44,348 nt of DNA from Bacteroidales bacterium (lineage in GTDB: Bacteria > Bacteroidota > Bacteroidia > Bacteroidales > UBA3824): NCBI GenBank assembly GCA_017417315.1, contig JAFPZK010000069.1, positions 1 to 44,348 on the forward strand. Direction: 5' to 3'. Under the pieces are notes generated by a model. The model was not told the origin of the DNA. It worked only from the letters and a program-made list of their open reading frames with translations, and searched no databases. The position numbers were made by a program, and so were the translations under genes. Below are positions 33,811 to 40,793 of the stretch, one piece after another. Numbering within the stretch: position 1 is the stretch's first letter; every line of letters starts with the position of its first letter.

Positions 33811-35343
33811 ATGTCTATCGAAAAATCCATAATACGTAAGTGGAGGCTGTTAGGTGAGAGTATCCAAAGCCTTTCGACGGTTGAAACGGGCGAAACCCCG
33901 GAACAACAGTTGAAGCGTATAGAACTCGTGCGCCAAGATATTGCGGCTTTCGTGTCCTATTATTTCCCGCATTATTGCACCGACAAGGAAACCGGCAAAC
34001 CTATTGCCCCCGCCAAGTTCCACATTCAGGCGGCAAAGGAAATATTAAAGAACCCTAACCTCCGCGCCGTATATCAATGGCCGCGCGGACATGCAAAGTC
34101 TACGTACATGGATATTATTATCCCGATGTGGCTTTTGTGCCAAAAACAGCGGCTTATCAATGTGTTAGTGTTAGTAGGCAAAAACGAGGACAACGCCTGT
34201 ACGCTACTTGGCGACATTCAGGCAGAACTGCAATACAACAAACGCTACATCCACGATTTCGGCAACCAATACAACGCCGGAGACTGGCAGGAAGGTCAGT
34301 TTGTAACCGCTTCGGGCGTGGCGTTCTTTGCTCTGGGTCGCGGACAGTCGCCGCGCGGTTTGCGTTACCGTAGCCACCGCCCCGACTACATCGTTATTGA
34401 CGACCTCGACGACGACGAACTTTGCCGCAACGAAAAGCGCGTGTCTGATTTGACCAACTGGGTAAAAGAGGCACTCTTCGGCTGTTTCGGTTCTGACGGC
34501 GGACGGTTTATTATGGTGGGCAACCTTATCGCCAAAAACTCGGTGCTGCAAAATATCATGCAGAGTAATGGCGTAAAGGTGTCAAAGGTAAATATCTTGG
34601 ACAACAAAGGCAATCCGTCTTGGAAAGAATGTTGGACAAAAGAGCGCGTAAAAGAACTTGAATCATTTATGGGCTACCGTGCATTTCAAAAGGAGTACAT
34701 GAATAATCCTATAATTGAGGGTACGGTGTTTAAGAAATCGGACATCGTTTTCGGACAGACCTTAAAAGCGTCGCAATACAAATCTTTGGTCTGTTACACC
34801 GACCCTTCTTTTAAATCGTCCGCAACGGCAGACTACAAGGCAACGGCTCTTGTCGGAATCACCTCCGACGGTTATTTCCACGTCTTAAAAATGTACGCCG
34901 CGCAGACAACGGTTGCCGAAATGGTGCGCTGGCATTACGAGATTATGAATTTTGTCGGTAATGCTAATTGTCGCTATATGATAGAAGCCAACTTTATGCA
35001 GGATCTTCTACTTGACGAGTTCAAGAAAGAGGGCGAAGCGCGGGGTCTGCATATTCCGATAACAGGCGACAAACGCTCCAAAGGCGACAAGTTCGCACGT
35101 ATCGAAAATTTACAGCCGCTGTTTGAGCGCGGTCTGATACTGATTAACGAAAAGGAGAAAGATTCGCCGGGCGTGGCGGTATTGATTGACCAACTGTTAA
35201 GTTTTCAAAAAGGCAGCCGCGCACACGACGACGCGCCCGATGCACTTGAATCCGCCATTTGGCAACTTAACCGCACACACAGGATTGATTCATTCCCGGT
35301 ACTAATGCACTCACGAAAAGAACAACGTAAACACTGGTTTTAA
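33811..35343 (+). CDS. Terminase large subunit, Mu gp28-like
   Basis: The 510-residue protein has a full packaging motor. The P-loop-like QWPRGHAKST is at 89-98 and Walker B YIVIDDLDDD at 193-202 with a downstream motif III (FIMVGN, 233-238). The RNase H-like nuclease shows Asp331 in CYTDPSF, Glu392 in MIEANF and Asp473/474 with Asp477 in AHDDAPDALE. It cuts and pumps DNA into proheads. It belongs to the Mu-type group by neighbours (gp36-like, DUF935 portal, MuF). TTGACA repeats lie immediately before and after the gene. Confidence 0.92.
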   Translation: MSIEKSIIRKWRLLGESIQSLSTVETGETPEQQLKRIELVRQDIAAFVSYYFPHYCTDKETGKPIAPAKFHIQAAKEILKNPNLRAVYQWPRGHAKSTYMDIIIPMWLLCQKQRLINVLVLVGKNEDNACTLLGDIQAELQYNKRYIHDFGNQYNAGDWQEGQFVTASGVAFFALGRGQSPRGLRYRSHRPDYIVIDDLDDDELCRNEKRVSDLTNWVKEALFGCFGSDGGRFIMVGNLIAKNSVLQNIMQSNGVKVSKVNILDNKGNPSWKECWTKERVKELESFMGYRAFQKEYMNNPIIEGTVFKKSDIVFGQTLKASQYKSLVCYTDPSFKSSATADYKATALVGITSDGYFHVLKMYAAQTTVAEMVRWHYEIMNFVGNANCRYMIEANFMQDLLLDEFKKEGEARGLHIPITGDKRSKGDKFARIENLQPLFERGLILINEKEKDSPGVAVLIDQLLSFQKGSRAHDDAPDALESAIWQLNRTHRIDSFPVLMHSRKEQRKHWF

Positions 35344-35384
35344 TCAATTGACAATGGACAATTTTGACAATGGACAATTTTAAA
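35344..35384 (+). repeat. TTGACAAT-type repeats after the terminase gene
   Basis: Degenerate units of the same family (TTGACAATGGACAATT, twice) fill the gap before the gp36-like gene. Confidence 0.65.
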
Positions 35385-35388
35385 TAGT

Positions 35389-35811
35389 ATGAAAAATTTT
35401 ATAGTAGATACTGATTTTGACGTACAAGTAAGGCAGGAGATTTTGTCATTACTTGACGGCTCGGACGAAAAAACGGCAGTGGAACTTGCTACACGTATGG
35501 CAACCGACCAAATAACACAATATATTGGCGGTAAATACGACTGTAAGACCATTTTTGCAGCCGAAGGCGACAACCGCGACCATTTTATTGTGATGATAAC
35601 AATAGATATACTTCTGTATCATCTTTGGGCAAAACGTGCACCGCGCAAAATTCCCGAATACCGCTCAACAAGGTATCAGGACGCTTTGGACTGGCTGAAA
35701 GCCGTCGGCAGCGGAGAACTTCAATCTGCTTTACCACAACTGCCCGATGACGAATATATTGGTCTAATCAGCATAAAAAGTAAGTACGAACCGAATAATC
35801 ACAAGTATTAA
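35389..35811 (+). CDS. Head completion protein, Mu gp36-like (DUF1320)
   Basis: The 140-residue protein has the DUF1320 pattern: a start DTDFDVQVRQEIL, a helical core ending VMITIDILLYHLWAKRAPRK, then RYQDALDWLKAVGSGE (about 100-115). Mu gp36 and its relatives are head-tail connector parts. It lies 3 bases before the portal gene, so the two are coupled. In Mu the gp36 gene sits after the capsid gene; here it stands between terminase and portal, a rearranged position that is common in Bacteroidota Mu-like elements. Confidence 0.75.
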   Translation: MKNFIVDTDFDVQVRQEILSLLDGSDEKTAVELATRMATDQITQYIGGKYDCKTIFAAEGDNRDHFIVMITIDILLYHLWAKRAPRKIPEYRSTRYQDALDWLKAVGSGELQSALPQLPDDEYIGLISIKSKYEPNNHKY

Positions 35812-35813
35812 TA

Positions 35814-36980
35814 ATGAATACAATTTTATCATCCATAATCGCCGGTTTCAAAGACCAGACAAGAGCGGACATTCAAAAATGGCGTTACGCGCTGAAACAG
35901 GCGCAAAGCCCTGTAAATCCGCGCTCATACACCTTGCAAGACCTTTACGACAATCTTGAAAGCGACGGTCATTTTTTGGCACAAAAAGAACTCAGAAAAA
36001 CCGCGACTTCGGGTTACGGCTTTTCCATAATCGACAAAAAGACCGGTGAAGTAAACCAAGAAAAAACCGACTTTTTCTCCGGCGAATGGTTTTACAACTT
36101 TTTGGATTATGCCTTGGACAGCATTTTCAAAGGCTTTACGCTGATAGAACTGACAGACCCAAAAAATCTGACCTTTGAAGTTTTGCCGCGCCGCAATGTT
36201 GTCGGGACTCTCGGAATTGTGCAACGCGATATTACTGACAACAGCGGAATCAACTTTAATGCAAAAGATTTTCAAAACACATTAATCAAAGTTGGCAAAC
36301 CGTCAGACCTCGGACTAATGGCAGAACTGTGCGGGCAATTGATATGGAAACGCAATGCACAACAGTCGTGGGCGGAATTTACGGAGCGTTTCGGCATGCC
36401 GCTCGTTACGGCTACCACAACGCAGACCTCACCGGCTGACATCCGTCAACTTGATGAAATGTTAGCGGCTTTGGGAGAGTCAGCGCGTGCGGTATTGCCC
36501 GAAGGAACAACTATAAACGTAACGCCTTTTGCCGGTTCTGACTCGTATAAGGTTTACGATGCTCAAATAGAACGTATCAACGCAGAAATCTCCAAACCCA
36601 TAACAGGCGGAACGATGGTAACAGATGACGGTTCGTCGCGCTCTCAGTCGGAGGTTCACGAGCGCAACCTCGACGACAAACTTTCCGAGGCAGACCGCCG
36701 CATGGTTTCGTTTGTTGTAAACGGGCAGTTAATACCGCTTTTAAACCGTTTTAAATATCCTTTAAATCCCGATACCGATAAATTTCAATTTAACCAATCA
36801 TTTGAACTTAACCTGACAGAGCATTGGAATATTGTAAGCCAAATGATAACACAAGGTTATGACGTGGACGAGAAATGGCTTGCGCAGACCTTCAACGTGC
36901 CCATCACCGGACGCAGGGAAAATGTTGGAGTGCAGCCATCCCTGGCTGCCCAAATGTCCCTCTACCGAAATTTTCGTTAG
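35814..36980 (+). CDS. Portal protein, DUF935 (Mu gp29-like)
   Basis: The 388-residue zero-frame product has the DUF935 portal pattern: SLYTLQDLYDNLESDGHF-like start region (about 40-55), GYGFSIIDKKTGE, FKGFTLIELTD, VLPRRNVVG, WAEFTERFGMPLVTATT and SRSQSEVHERNLDDKLSEAD (written here as separate short stretches). It forms the 12-fold DNA gate of the head. The stop codon TAG (36978-36980) comes two codons after a slippery heptamer and inside a stem-loop, so part of the translation probably continues in the -1 frame into the MuF region. It is shorter at the C-terminus than many DUF935 proteins, consistent with this. Confidence 0.88.
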   Translation: MNTILSSIIAGFKDQTRADIQKWRYALKQAQSPVNPRSYTLQDLYDNLESDGHFLAQKELRKTATSGYGFSIIDKKTGEVNQEKTDFFSGEWFYNFLDYALDSIFKGFTLIELTDPKNLTFEVLPRRNVVGTLGIVQRDITDNSGINFNAKDFQNTLIKVGKPSDLGLMAELCGQLIWKRNAQQSWAEFTERFGMPLVTATTTQTSPADIRQLDEMLAALGESARAVLPEGTTINVTPFAGSDSYKVYDAQIERINAEISKPITGGTMVTDDGSSRSQSEVHERNLDDKLSEADRRMVSFVVNGQLIPLLNRFKYPLNPDTDKFQFNQSFELNLTEHWNIVSQMITQGYDVDEKWLAQTFNVPITGRRENVGVQPSLAAQMSLYRNFR

Positions 36981-38482
36981 GCAACCCCGAAAAGAGCGAA
37001 TCGGAGTTGCCCGAATTATACAGGCTCACAGATACGGCAGACGGTAGAGACGTTGCGCGCAACGTCTCTACTTTGGCGGCGGACATTTCTCCCGAAATTG
37101 ACAAAATTATTGCCGACCTTGCGCAGCGCATTTTCAGCGGTGAAAAAATAACCTTTGACCCGGACCTCTTGCGCGAAACCGCACAAACCTATATCAAGGC
37201 AATAAAAAAGGGTTACGGCAAAGGCTTGGCTGATGTGGAATGGAACTCGCCGGACTTTAAAACATTGGAAAAACTCGTTGAAAACGTCTTTAAGTTTTCG
37301 GCTTCAAAGAACTATAACACGCTGCGTGATATGTCGCTGTTATTAAAAGACGGCGACGGTGTGCGCTCGTTTGACGATTTCCGCAAAGAGGTGGACAAAC
37401 TCAATATCAAGTACAACCACAACTGGCTGCGCACCGAGTACAACCAAGCGGTTAGTTCGTCGCAATGCGCAGCGCGTTGGACAGAGTACGGTAAGAGGGC
37501 TGAAAAGAATCCGTTTTTGCAATATCATGCGGTAATGGACGCTAACACCCGCGCAGAACACGCCGCCCTTAACGGTGTAATCAAGCGTTACGACGATGAT
37601 TTTTGGGACGAATACTATCCGCCAAACGGCTGGGGCTGCCGTTGCGAGGTTATACAGTTGCCCGGCAAGAACTACAAGGAAACACCCAAAGAGGATATGA
37701 AGTTCTGCAAGGTGGACGAGGCTTTCAAGGTCAATGTCGGCAAGACAGGTAAGATTTTTTCGGAAGAACATCCGTACTTTATGCAGAGGTGCAGGGAGTG
37801 CAACGGTACACCGCAGAACTTGGCGGTGCATCCGCAGTGCGCGGCGTGTGTAAAAGCGACCAAAATGTGTAAAGAACTTATTGAAGGCAATCTTGAAATA
37901 GTTGATAAAGACGGAAAGCCATTAGATAAAAAAGTATTAGATACATCACCCGCAAAGGGTTTTAACTTTAAACAATTAGGAGATGTTGTAAACAACAAAA
38001 TGAAAGAGTTGAAATGTGGCACAGAAGTATCTCAAAAAGTTGTAGTAAGAAAAAACAACGTAAGACTATTTCTTGAAAACGGAGTAATGACATTTGCAGC
38101 ACATTTTAACAAAAAGAAAGATAATTCTTTGGTTGTAGAATTATTCAGTATAAGAGTTGATGAACAATGGCAAAAGAAAGGTATTGCGAAAAGTATTATT
38201 GCTAATATGTTTGAACAATCAAAAAACATAGGTATTAACAAAATAAAATTTACGGCAAAAAAAGATGGTAGTTATACTTGGGCAAAAATGGGCTTTAAGG
38301 CGAAAAACCGTAAAAGCATACAAGGAATCAAAGATGAAAGAGTAACAAAAATGGTGAAAGATTACTATTCAAAACACGATGAAAATACCCCATTCCCTAT
38401 GCAAGATATTGCAGAACAAGAATGGGGTGAAAAAGTTTTGAAAGAAATGCTTTGGTTGTCAGAGGTTGAATTTGTTTATTAG
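36875..38482 (+). CDS. MuF head protein with C-terminal GNAT-like cargo domain
   Basis: The frame carries a MuF/SPP1 gp7-type minor head domain: YHAVMDANTRAEHAALNG (217-234), then YYPPNGWGCRCEV (248-260). A cysteine cluster follows (Cys306, Cys309, Cys322, Cys325). From about residue 335 (37880) the DNA becomes clearly more AT-rich and the protein changes to a GNAT-type acetyltransferase-like fold (about 395-480) with the acetyl-CoA loop QKKGIAKS (433-440) and a WAKMGF strand. MuF proteins are injected with the DNA and often carry toxin domains, so this is a cargo effector candidate. The first 33 codons from ATG 36875 overlap the portal and do not look native; entry by -1 frameshift at 36968 is more likely, giving a portal-MuF-GNAT fusion of about 889 residues. 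Confidence 0.8.
   Translation: MACADLQRAHHRTQGKCWSAAIPGCPNVPLPKFSLGNPEKSESELPELYRLTDTADGRDVARNVSTLAADISPEIDKIIADLAQRIFSGEKITFDPDLLRETAQTYIKAIKKGYGKGLADVEWNSPDFKTLEKLVENVFKFSASKNYNTLRDMSLLLKDGDGVRSFDDFRKEVDKLNIKYNHNWLRTEYNQAVSSSQCAARWTEYGKRAEKNPFLQYHAVMDANTRAEHAALNGVIKRYDDDFWDEYYPPNGWGCRCEVIQLPGKNYKETPKEDMKFCKVDEAFKVNVGKTGKIFSEEHPYFMQRCRECNGTPQNLAVHPQCAACVKATKMCKELIEGNLEIVDKDGKPLDKKVLDTSPAKGFNFKQLGDVVNNKMKELKCGTEVSQKVVVRKNNVRLFLENGVMTFAAHFNKKKDNSLVVELFSIRVDEQWQKKGIAKSIIANMFEQSKNIGINKIKFTAKKDGSYTWAKMGFKAKNRKSIQGIKDERVTKMVKDYYSKHDENTPFPMQDIAEQEWGEKVLKEMLWLSEVEFVY
36968..37011 (+). other. Candidate programmed -1 frameshift signal, portal to MuF
   Basis: The heptamer A_AAT_TTT (36968-36974) is in register with portal codons CGA AAT TTT CGT TAG. 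After a 5-nt spacer, GGCAAC (36980-36985) pairs with GTTGCC (37006-37011), and inside CCGA (36987-36990) pairs with TCGG (37001-37004) around a 10-nt loop. Slippage yields TCG TTA GGC AAC, the MuF frame. Confidence 0.7.
37044..37071. repeat. 28-bp perfect palindrome inside the MuF coding frame
   Basis: The half-site GTAGAGACGTTGCG is followed by its exact reverse complement. It is translated in frame as GRDVARNVST. Palindromes of the form GTAGAGACG...CGTCTCTAC are short dispersed elements in Bacteroidales genomes, so this looks like an in-frame insertion. Confidence 0.85.
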
Positions 38483-38625
38483 ATTTTAGCACCTAAATTA
38501 ATGAGCAATTCTTTTAATTCTTTGGCATCTTCCAAAGTTATGTCTTCAATACCGGGTTCAATACCGTCTTGCGGTTGTAACCAATCGGGAAGTTCTTCGA
38601 TGTTTTTTTGTTGTTCTTTACTCAT
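38479..38625 (-). CDS. Small acidic protein convergent to MuF-GNAT (immunity candidate)
   Basis: ATG 38625 to TAA 38479 gives 48 residues (starts MSKEQQKNIEELPDWLQPQ, ends LLINLGAKI), strongly acidic and helical. Its stop overlaps the MuF-GNAT stop by 4 bases. It has its own perfect promoter (38656-38686) that would work in the lysogen while the head genes are off. Small acidic proteins beside phage-borne effectors often act as immunity proteins or antitoxins; here that is inference from context only. Confidence 0.65.
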   Translation of the reverse strand: MSKEQQKNIEELPDWLQPQDGIEPGIEDITLEDAKELKELLINLGAKI

Positions 38626-38655
38626 AATGAATAAAATTTTAATGGTTTAACGCTG

Positions 38656-38686
38656 CAAATATAAATAAAGTTATGAAAAAAACAAA
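38656..38686 (-). promoter_or_regulatory. Perfect promoter of the 48-residue acidic protein
   Basis: Minus-strand TTTG (38686-38683), a 19-nt spacer and TATATTTG (38663-38656). It lies in the gap between the small gene and the KilA-N gene, whose stop is at 38688. Confidence 0.85.
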
Positions 38687-38687
38687 A

Positions 38688-39344
38688 TTAATCTTTAAAC
38701 TCAATGGCAAGTTGTACAGAGCCATCGGAAGCGGCAACCGCTTTTTGTCGGATGTTGCTTTTAACTTTGGTTGCTGCGATTTGCTGTTTCTGTGCGTTGG
38801 CAAGGTCGGTAGTCATATAATAAACGCCGTCCACTACTGCAAACTCGCTGGCGTAGTTACCTTTGAGACCTGCAAAAGAATGGCATGTTGTTTCGGTACT
38901 CTTGCAATACACATCGCGACTAATGTATGTTTTGCCGTCAATGATTTTGATGTCATTACCCACAGAAGGCAGTTTGTTGAAAATAATACAACCGATTATT
39001 TCATCACACCAAATGCCAAATTCAGGGCTGAGCCATCGTGCAAAATTGAGTGCTACGTGCCAATCAGAAGTCCAAGTACCTTGTTCTAAATTCGAGACGT
39101 TTCCTCCCTGTTTTGTAAATAACAGTGGCTCAACGTTATGAATATCTTCATAACGGTCTATAATATATTGTAGGGCAGTTAAGTATTCTTGCGTTATTTT
39201 CAGTTTGCGCCAATCTGCAACTGACTTTCCAAACGGCTTAGCCATCTTGGTAAGGTTGAAACGGTAAGAACTACCATTGGCTTGATAGATTACAGAGGAG
39301 AGACCTCCTACGATGCTTTTAATTTCTGCGGAATTTTCTGTCAT
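38688..39344 (-). CDS. KilA-N domain protein
   Basis: From ATG 39344 (MTENSAEIKSIVGG) the product has 218 residues. The KilA-N domain covers about 25-125: FNLTKMAKPFGKSVADWRKL, then LLFTKQGG, the signature GTWTSDWHVALNFARWLSPEF (split here as GTW and HVALNFARWLSPEF) and CDEII. KilA-N proteins bind DNA and act as phage anti-repressors or regulators. A longer frame to 39464 overlaps its own promoters and is rejected. It is minus-strand within the plus-strand block, with two promoters and palindromes upstream, so it is separately controlled. Confidence 0.85.
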   Translation of the reverse strand: MTENSAEIKSIVGGLSSVIYQANGSSYRFNLTKMAKPFGKSVADWRKLKITQEYLTALQYIIDRYEDIHNVEPLLFTKQGGNVSNLEQGTWTSDWHVALNFARWLSPEFGIWCDEIIGCIIFNKLPSVGNDIKIIDGKTYISRDVYCKSTETTCHSFAGLKGNYASEFAVVDGVYYMTTDLANAQKQQIAATKVKSNIRQKAVAASDGSVQLAIEFKD

Positions 39345-39376
39345 AATTAAAACAATTTTATGGTTGAACGATACCG

Positions 39377-39407
39377 CAAAATTAAAACAAAAAACCGAAA
39401 CTCCAAA
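39377..39407 (-). promoter_or_regulatory. Proximal promoter of the KilA-N gene
   Basis: Minus-strand TTTG (39407-39404), a 19-nt spacer and TAATTTTG (39384-39377), full consensus. Confidence 0.8.
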
Positions 39408-39435
39408 GAAAGAAGTTCCGGTATATCGTTCAATG

Positions 39436-39455
39436 CATAAAACATTTGTTTTATG
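39436..39455. promoter_or_regulatory. Palindrome between the two KilA-N promoters
   Basis: CATAAAACA (39436-39444) and TGTTTTATG (39447-39455) are perfect inverted repeats with a 2-nt centre. It lies just downstream of the distal -7 box, where an operator would block transcription start. Confidence 0.65.
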
Positions 39456-39461
39456 ACACGG

Positions 39462-39493
39462 CAAAAGTACAAAACAATTTTTGAACCAACAAA
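39462..39493 (-). promoter_or_regulatory. Distal promoter of the KilA-N gene
   Basis: Minus-strand TTTG (39493-39490), a 20-nt spacer and TACTTTTG (39469-39462), full consensus. Transcription would start at the palindrome. Confidence 0.75.
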
Positions 39494-39508
39494 TAAAAAT
39501 TTAAAAAA

Positions 39509-39688
39509 ATGGAAATAACAATCACAATTAAAGCCGACAAAGAGGAATTGCCGGCTATGAAAGGCCAGAACGAACCTAAGGAGACTACTCCGACAGTGAG
39601 TGAATCACTCTCTCAAACTCTGTCTTCACAACTTCTGAAAACGTTGCAATCTCTTGAATCTGCTTATGCAGTTCCTTCAAGTAAGTAG
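39509..39688 (+). CDS. Small phage ORF, 59 residues, unknown
   Basis: ATG 39509 to TAG 39688. The start MEITITIKADKEELPAMKGQ looks like a real beta-hairpin protein start; the second half is Ser/Leu-rich (SESLSQTLSSQLLKTLQSLE). The second half overlaps the antisense 68-residue ORF by 104 bases, so at least one of the two may be spurious. No clear promoter. Confidence 0.45.
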   Translation: MEITITIKADKEELPAMKGQNEPKETTPTVSESLSQTLSSQLLKTLQSLESAYAVPSSK

Positions 39689-39791
39689 TACGGAGTTCCT
39701 TTGTGTTCAAAACGGTGTTCTGTAACGCCGTTGCCATCGCATACGCCAATGTTGCATTGACGTATGCCTTTTCAATTGATACATTATTCAT
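39585..39791 (-). CDS. Small helical phage ORF, 68 residues, unknown
   Basis: ATG 39791 gives MNNVSIEKAYVNATLAYAMA and a heptad-rich remainder (ELRTTYLKELHKQIQEIA). It would be transcribed towards the KilA-N gene and could share its control. It overlaps the plus-strand 59-residue ORF in antisense. No consensus promoter was found upstream and no family is recognised. Confidence 0.45.
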   Translation of the reverse strand: MNNVSIEKAYVNATLAYAMATALQNTVLNTKELRTTYLKELHKQIQEIATFSEVVKTEFERVIHSLSE

Positions 39792-39871
39792 AATCTATGC
39801 TGTTTTTTAATTTGAAAACGGCGGAAAAAATAACGAAAACAGAATGTTTAACCAAATAAAAACGTAAATAA

Positions 39872-40453
39872 ATGGACATTAAAAGCATATTAAAAGCATA
39901 TTTCAAAAAGAACGCATACCCCACCGAGGAGCAATACGCCGCGTTGATTGAGGCTTTTATAACCTCTGACGAACTTGACAAGGCGTTGGAGGAGTACGTA
40001 AAGAAAAACGCCGAAACTACCATTTCCGAAACCCTGACCCTGACAGGCTCCAAGAAACTGTTTTTCCGTCAGGACGCAAACGCCGACAAACCGGGATTCA
40101 CCGTTTATAACGCTGACGGTTCGGAGGCTGCGTTTTTTGAGTACAAAAACGCCAACGGCACTGCTGTACTTGCACTTGGCAACTACCTAAACGGCAATAC
40201 AAAGCAATACACCGAGACCCTTATAGGCTTTAAAATCCAAGACACAAAGACAGGCTTTTACGGCATTTTTGCGCCCAAAATAGCCGCCGCAAAACACGAA
40301 AACCCTGACCTCAGTATGAGTATAAACGCAATAACGCAGTTTTTCTTGCCGCTGAAATTCAAAGTCGGCGACATTGAAATAAAGACTTCCGAGGGCGGCA
40401 CTGTCGATTTGACGGAAGCAATAAAACAACTTTTACAAAATGGAAACATCTGA
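39872..40453 (+). CDS. Phage structural protein with fibre-type N-terminal motif
   Basis: The 193-residue protein begins ILKAYFKKNAYPTEEQYAAL, a variant of the segment at the start of the fibre gene at 23167 (FLKGMYPTEDDFADVFESY), so both share an N-terminal module. The rest is beta-rich (TLTLTGSKKLFFRQDA ... GFTVYNADGSEAAFF), as in fibre or decoration proteins. It overlaps the holin candidate by 14 bases. It opens the second plus-strand block that contains the tape measure gene. Confidence 0.6.
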   Translation: MDIKSILKAYFKKNAYPTEEQYAALIEAFITSDELDKALEEYVKKNAETTISETLTLTGSKKLFFRQDANADKPGFTVYNADGSEAAFFEYKNANGTAVLALGNYLNGNTKQYTETLIGFKIQDTKTGFYGIFAPKIAAAKHENPDLSMSINAITQFFLPLKFKVGDIEIKTSEGGTVDLTEAIKQLLQNGNI

Positions 40454-40781
40454 AATCATTAACATATTCTCCACCTTCGGCTTTCCCACCGCTATGGTGA
40501 TAGTAATGGGGTATGCGATGTGGAAGATGTACAAGAGCAATGAAGAAAACAACCGTAAAGCAGTTGAGGAATCAATCAAAATCCGTGACCAATTTATTTC
40601 ATACATTCAGATGTCGAATGTTGAGTTAACAGGTACGCTAAAAGAAAGCACCATGGCAACAAAAGAGAGTGCATCAGCACTAAGGGAAAATTCAGAAACA
40701 TTCAAAGAAAACGCCGCCGCACTCAACCGCTTAGCCGTTGTTATCGAAAAAATGGAAGGCAAAATGAAAATTGACAATTAA
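40440..40781 (+). CDS. Holin candidate, BhlA/UviB-like
   Basis: The 113-residue protein has one membrane helix near the N-terminus (about 10-29, FSTFGFPTAMVIVMGYAMW) and then a long charged coiled coil. This layout resembles BhlA/UviB-type holin-like proteins. It overlaps the previous gene by 14 bases and precedes the tape measure gene by 12. No endolysin is next to it, so the lysis role is unproved; a tail or membrane role is also possible. Confidence 0.5.
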   Translation: METSEIINIFSTFGFPTAMVIVMGYAMWKMYKSNEENNRKAVEESIKIRDQFISYIQMSNVELTGTLKESTMATKESASALRENSETFKENAAALNRLAVVIEKMEGKMKIDN

Positions 40782-40793
40782 ACCAAAAACATT

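Noticed and set aside
36875..36967. ATG 36875 as the true MuF start
   Set aside because: The first 33 codons lie in the portal gene's conserved 3' region in another frame and give Cys/His-rich residues unlike a MuF start. Coordinates are kept only to show the open frame; frameshift entry is preferred.
38673..39089. Plus-strand 138-codon frame
   Set aside because: Antisense to the KilA-N gene, which has a recognisable domain and two promoters.
39345..39464. N-terminal 40-codon extension of KilA-N
   Set aside because: The proximal promoter and the palindrome lie within it, so the transcript would start inside the extension.
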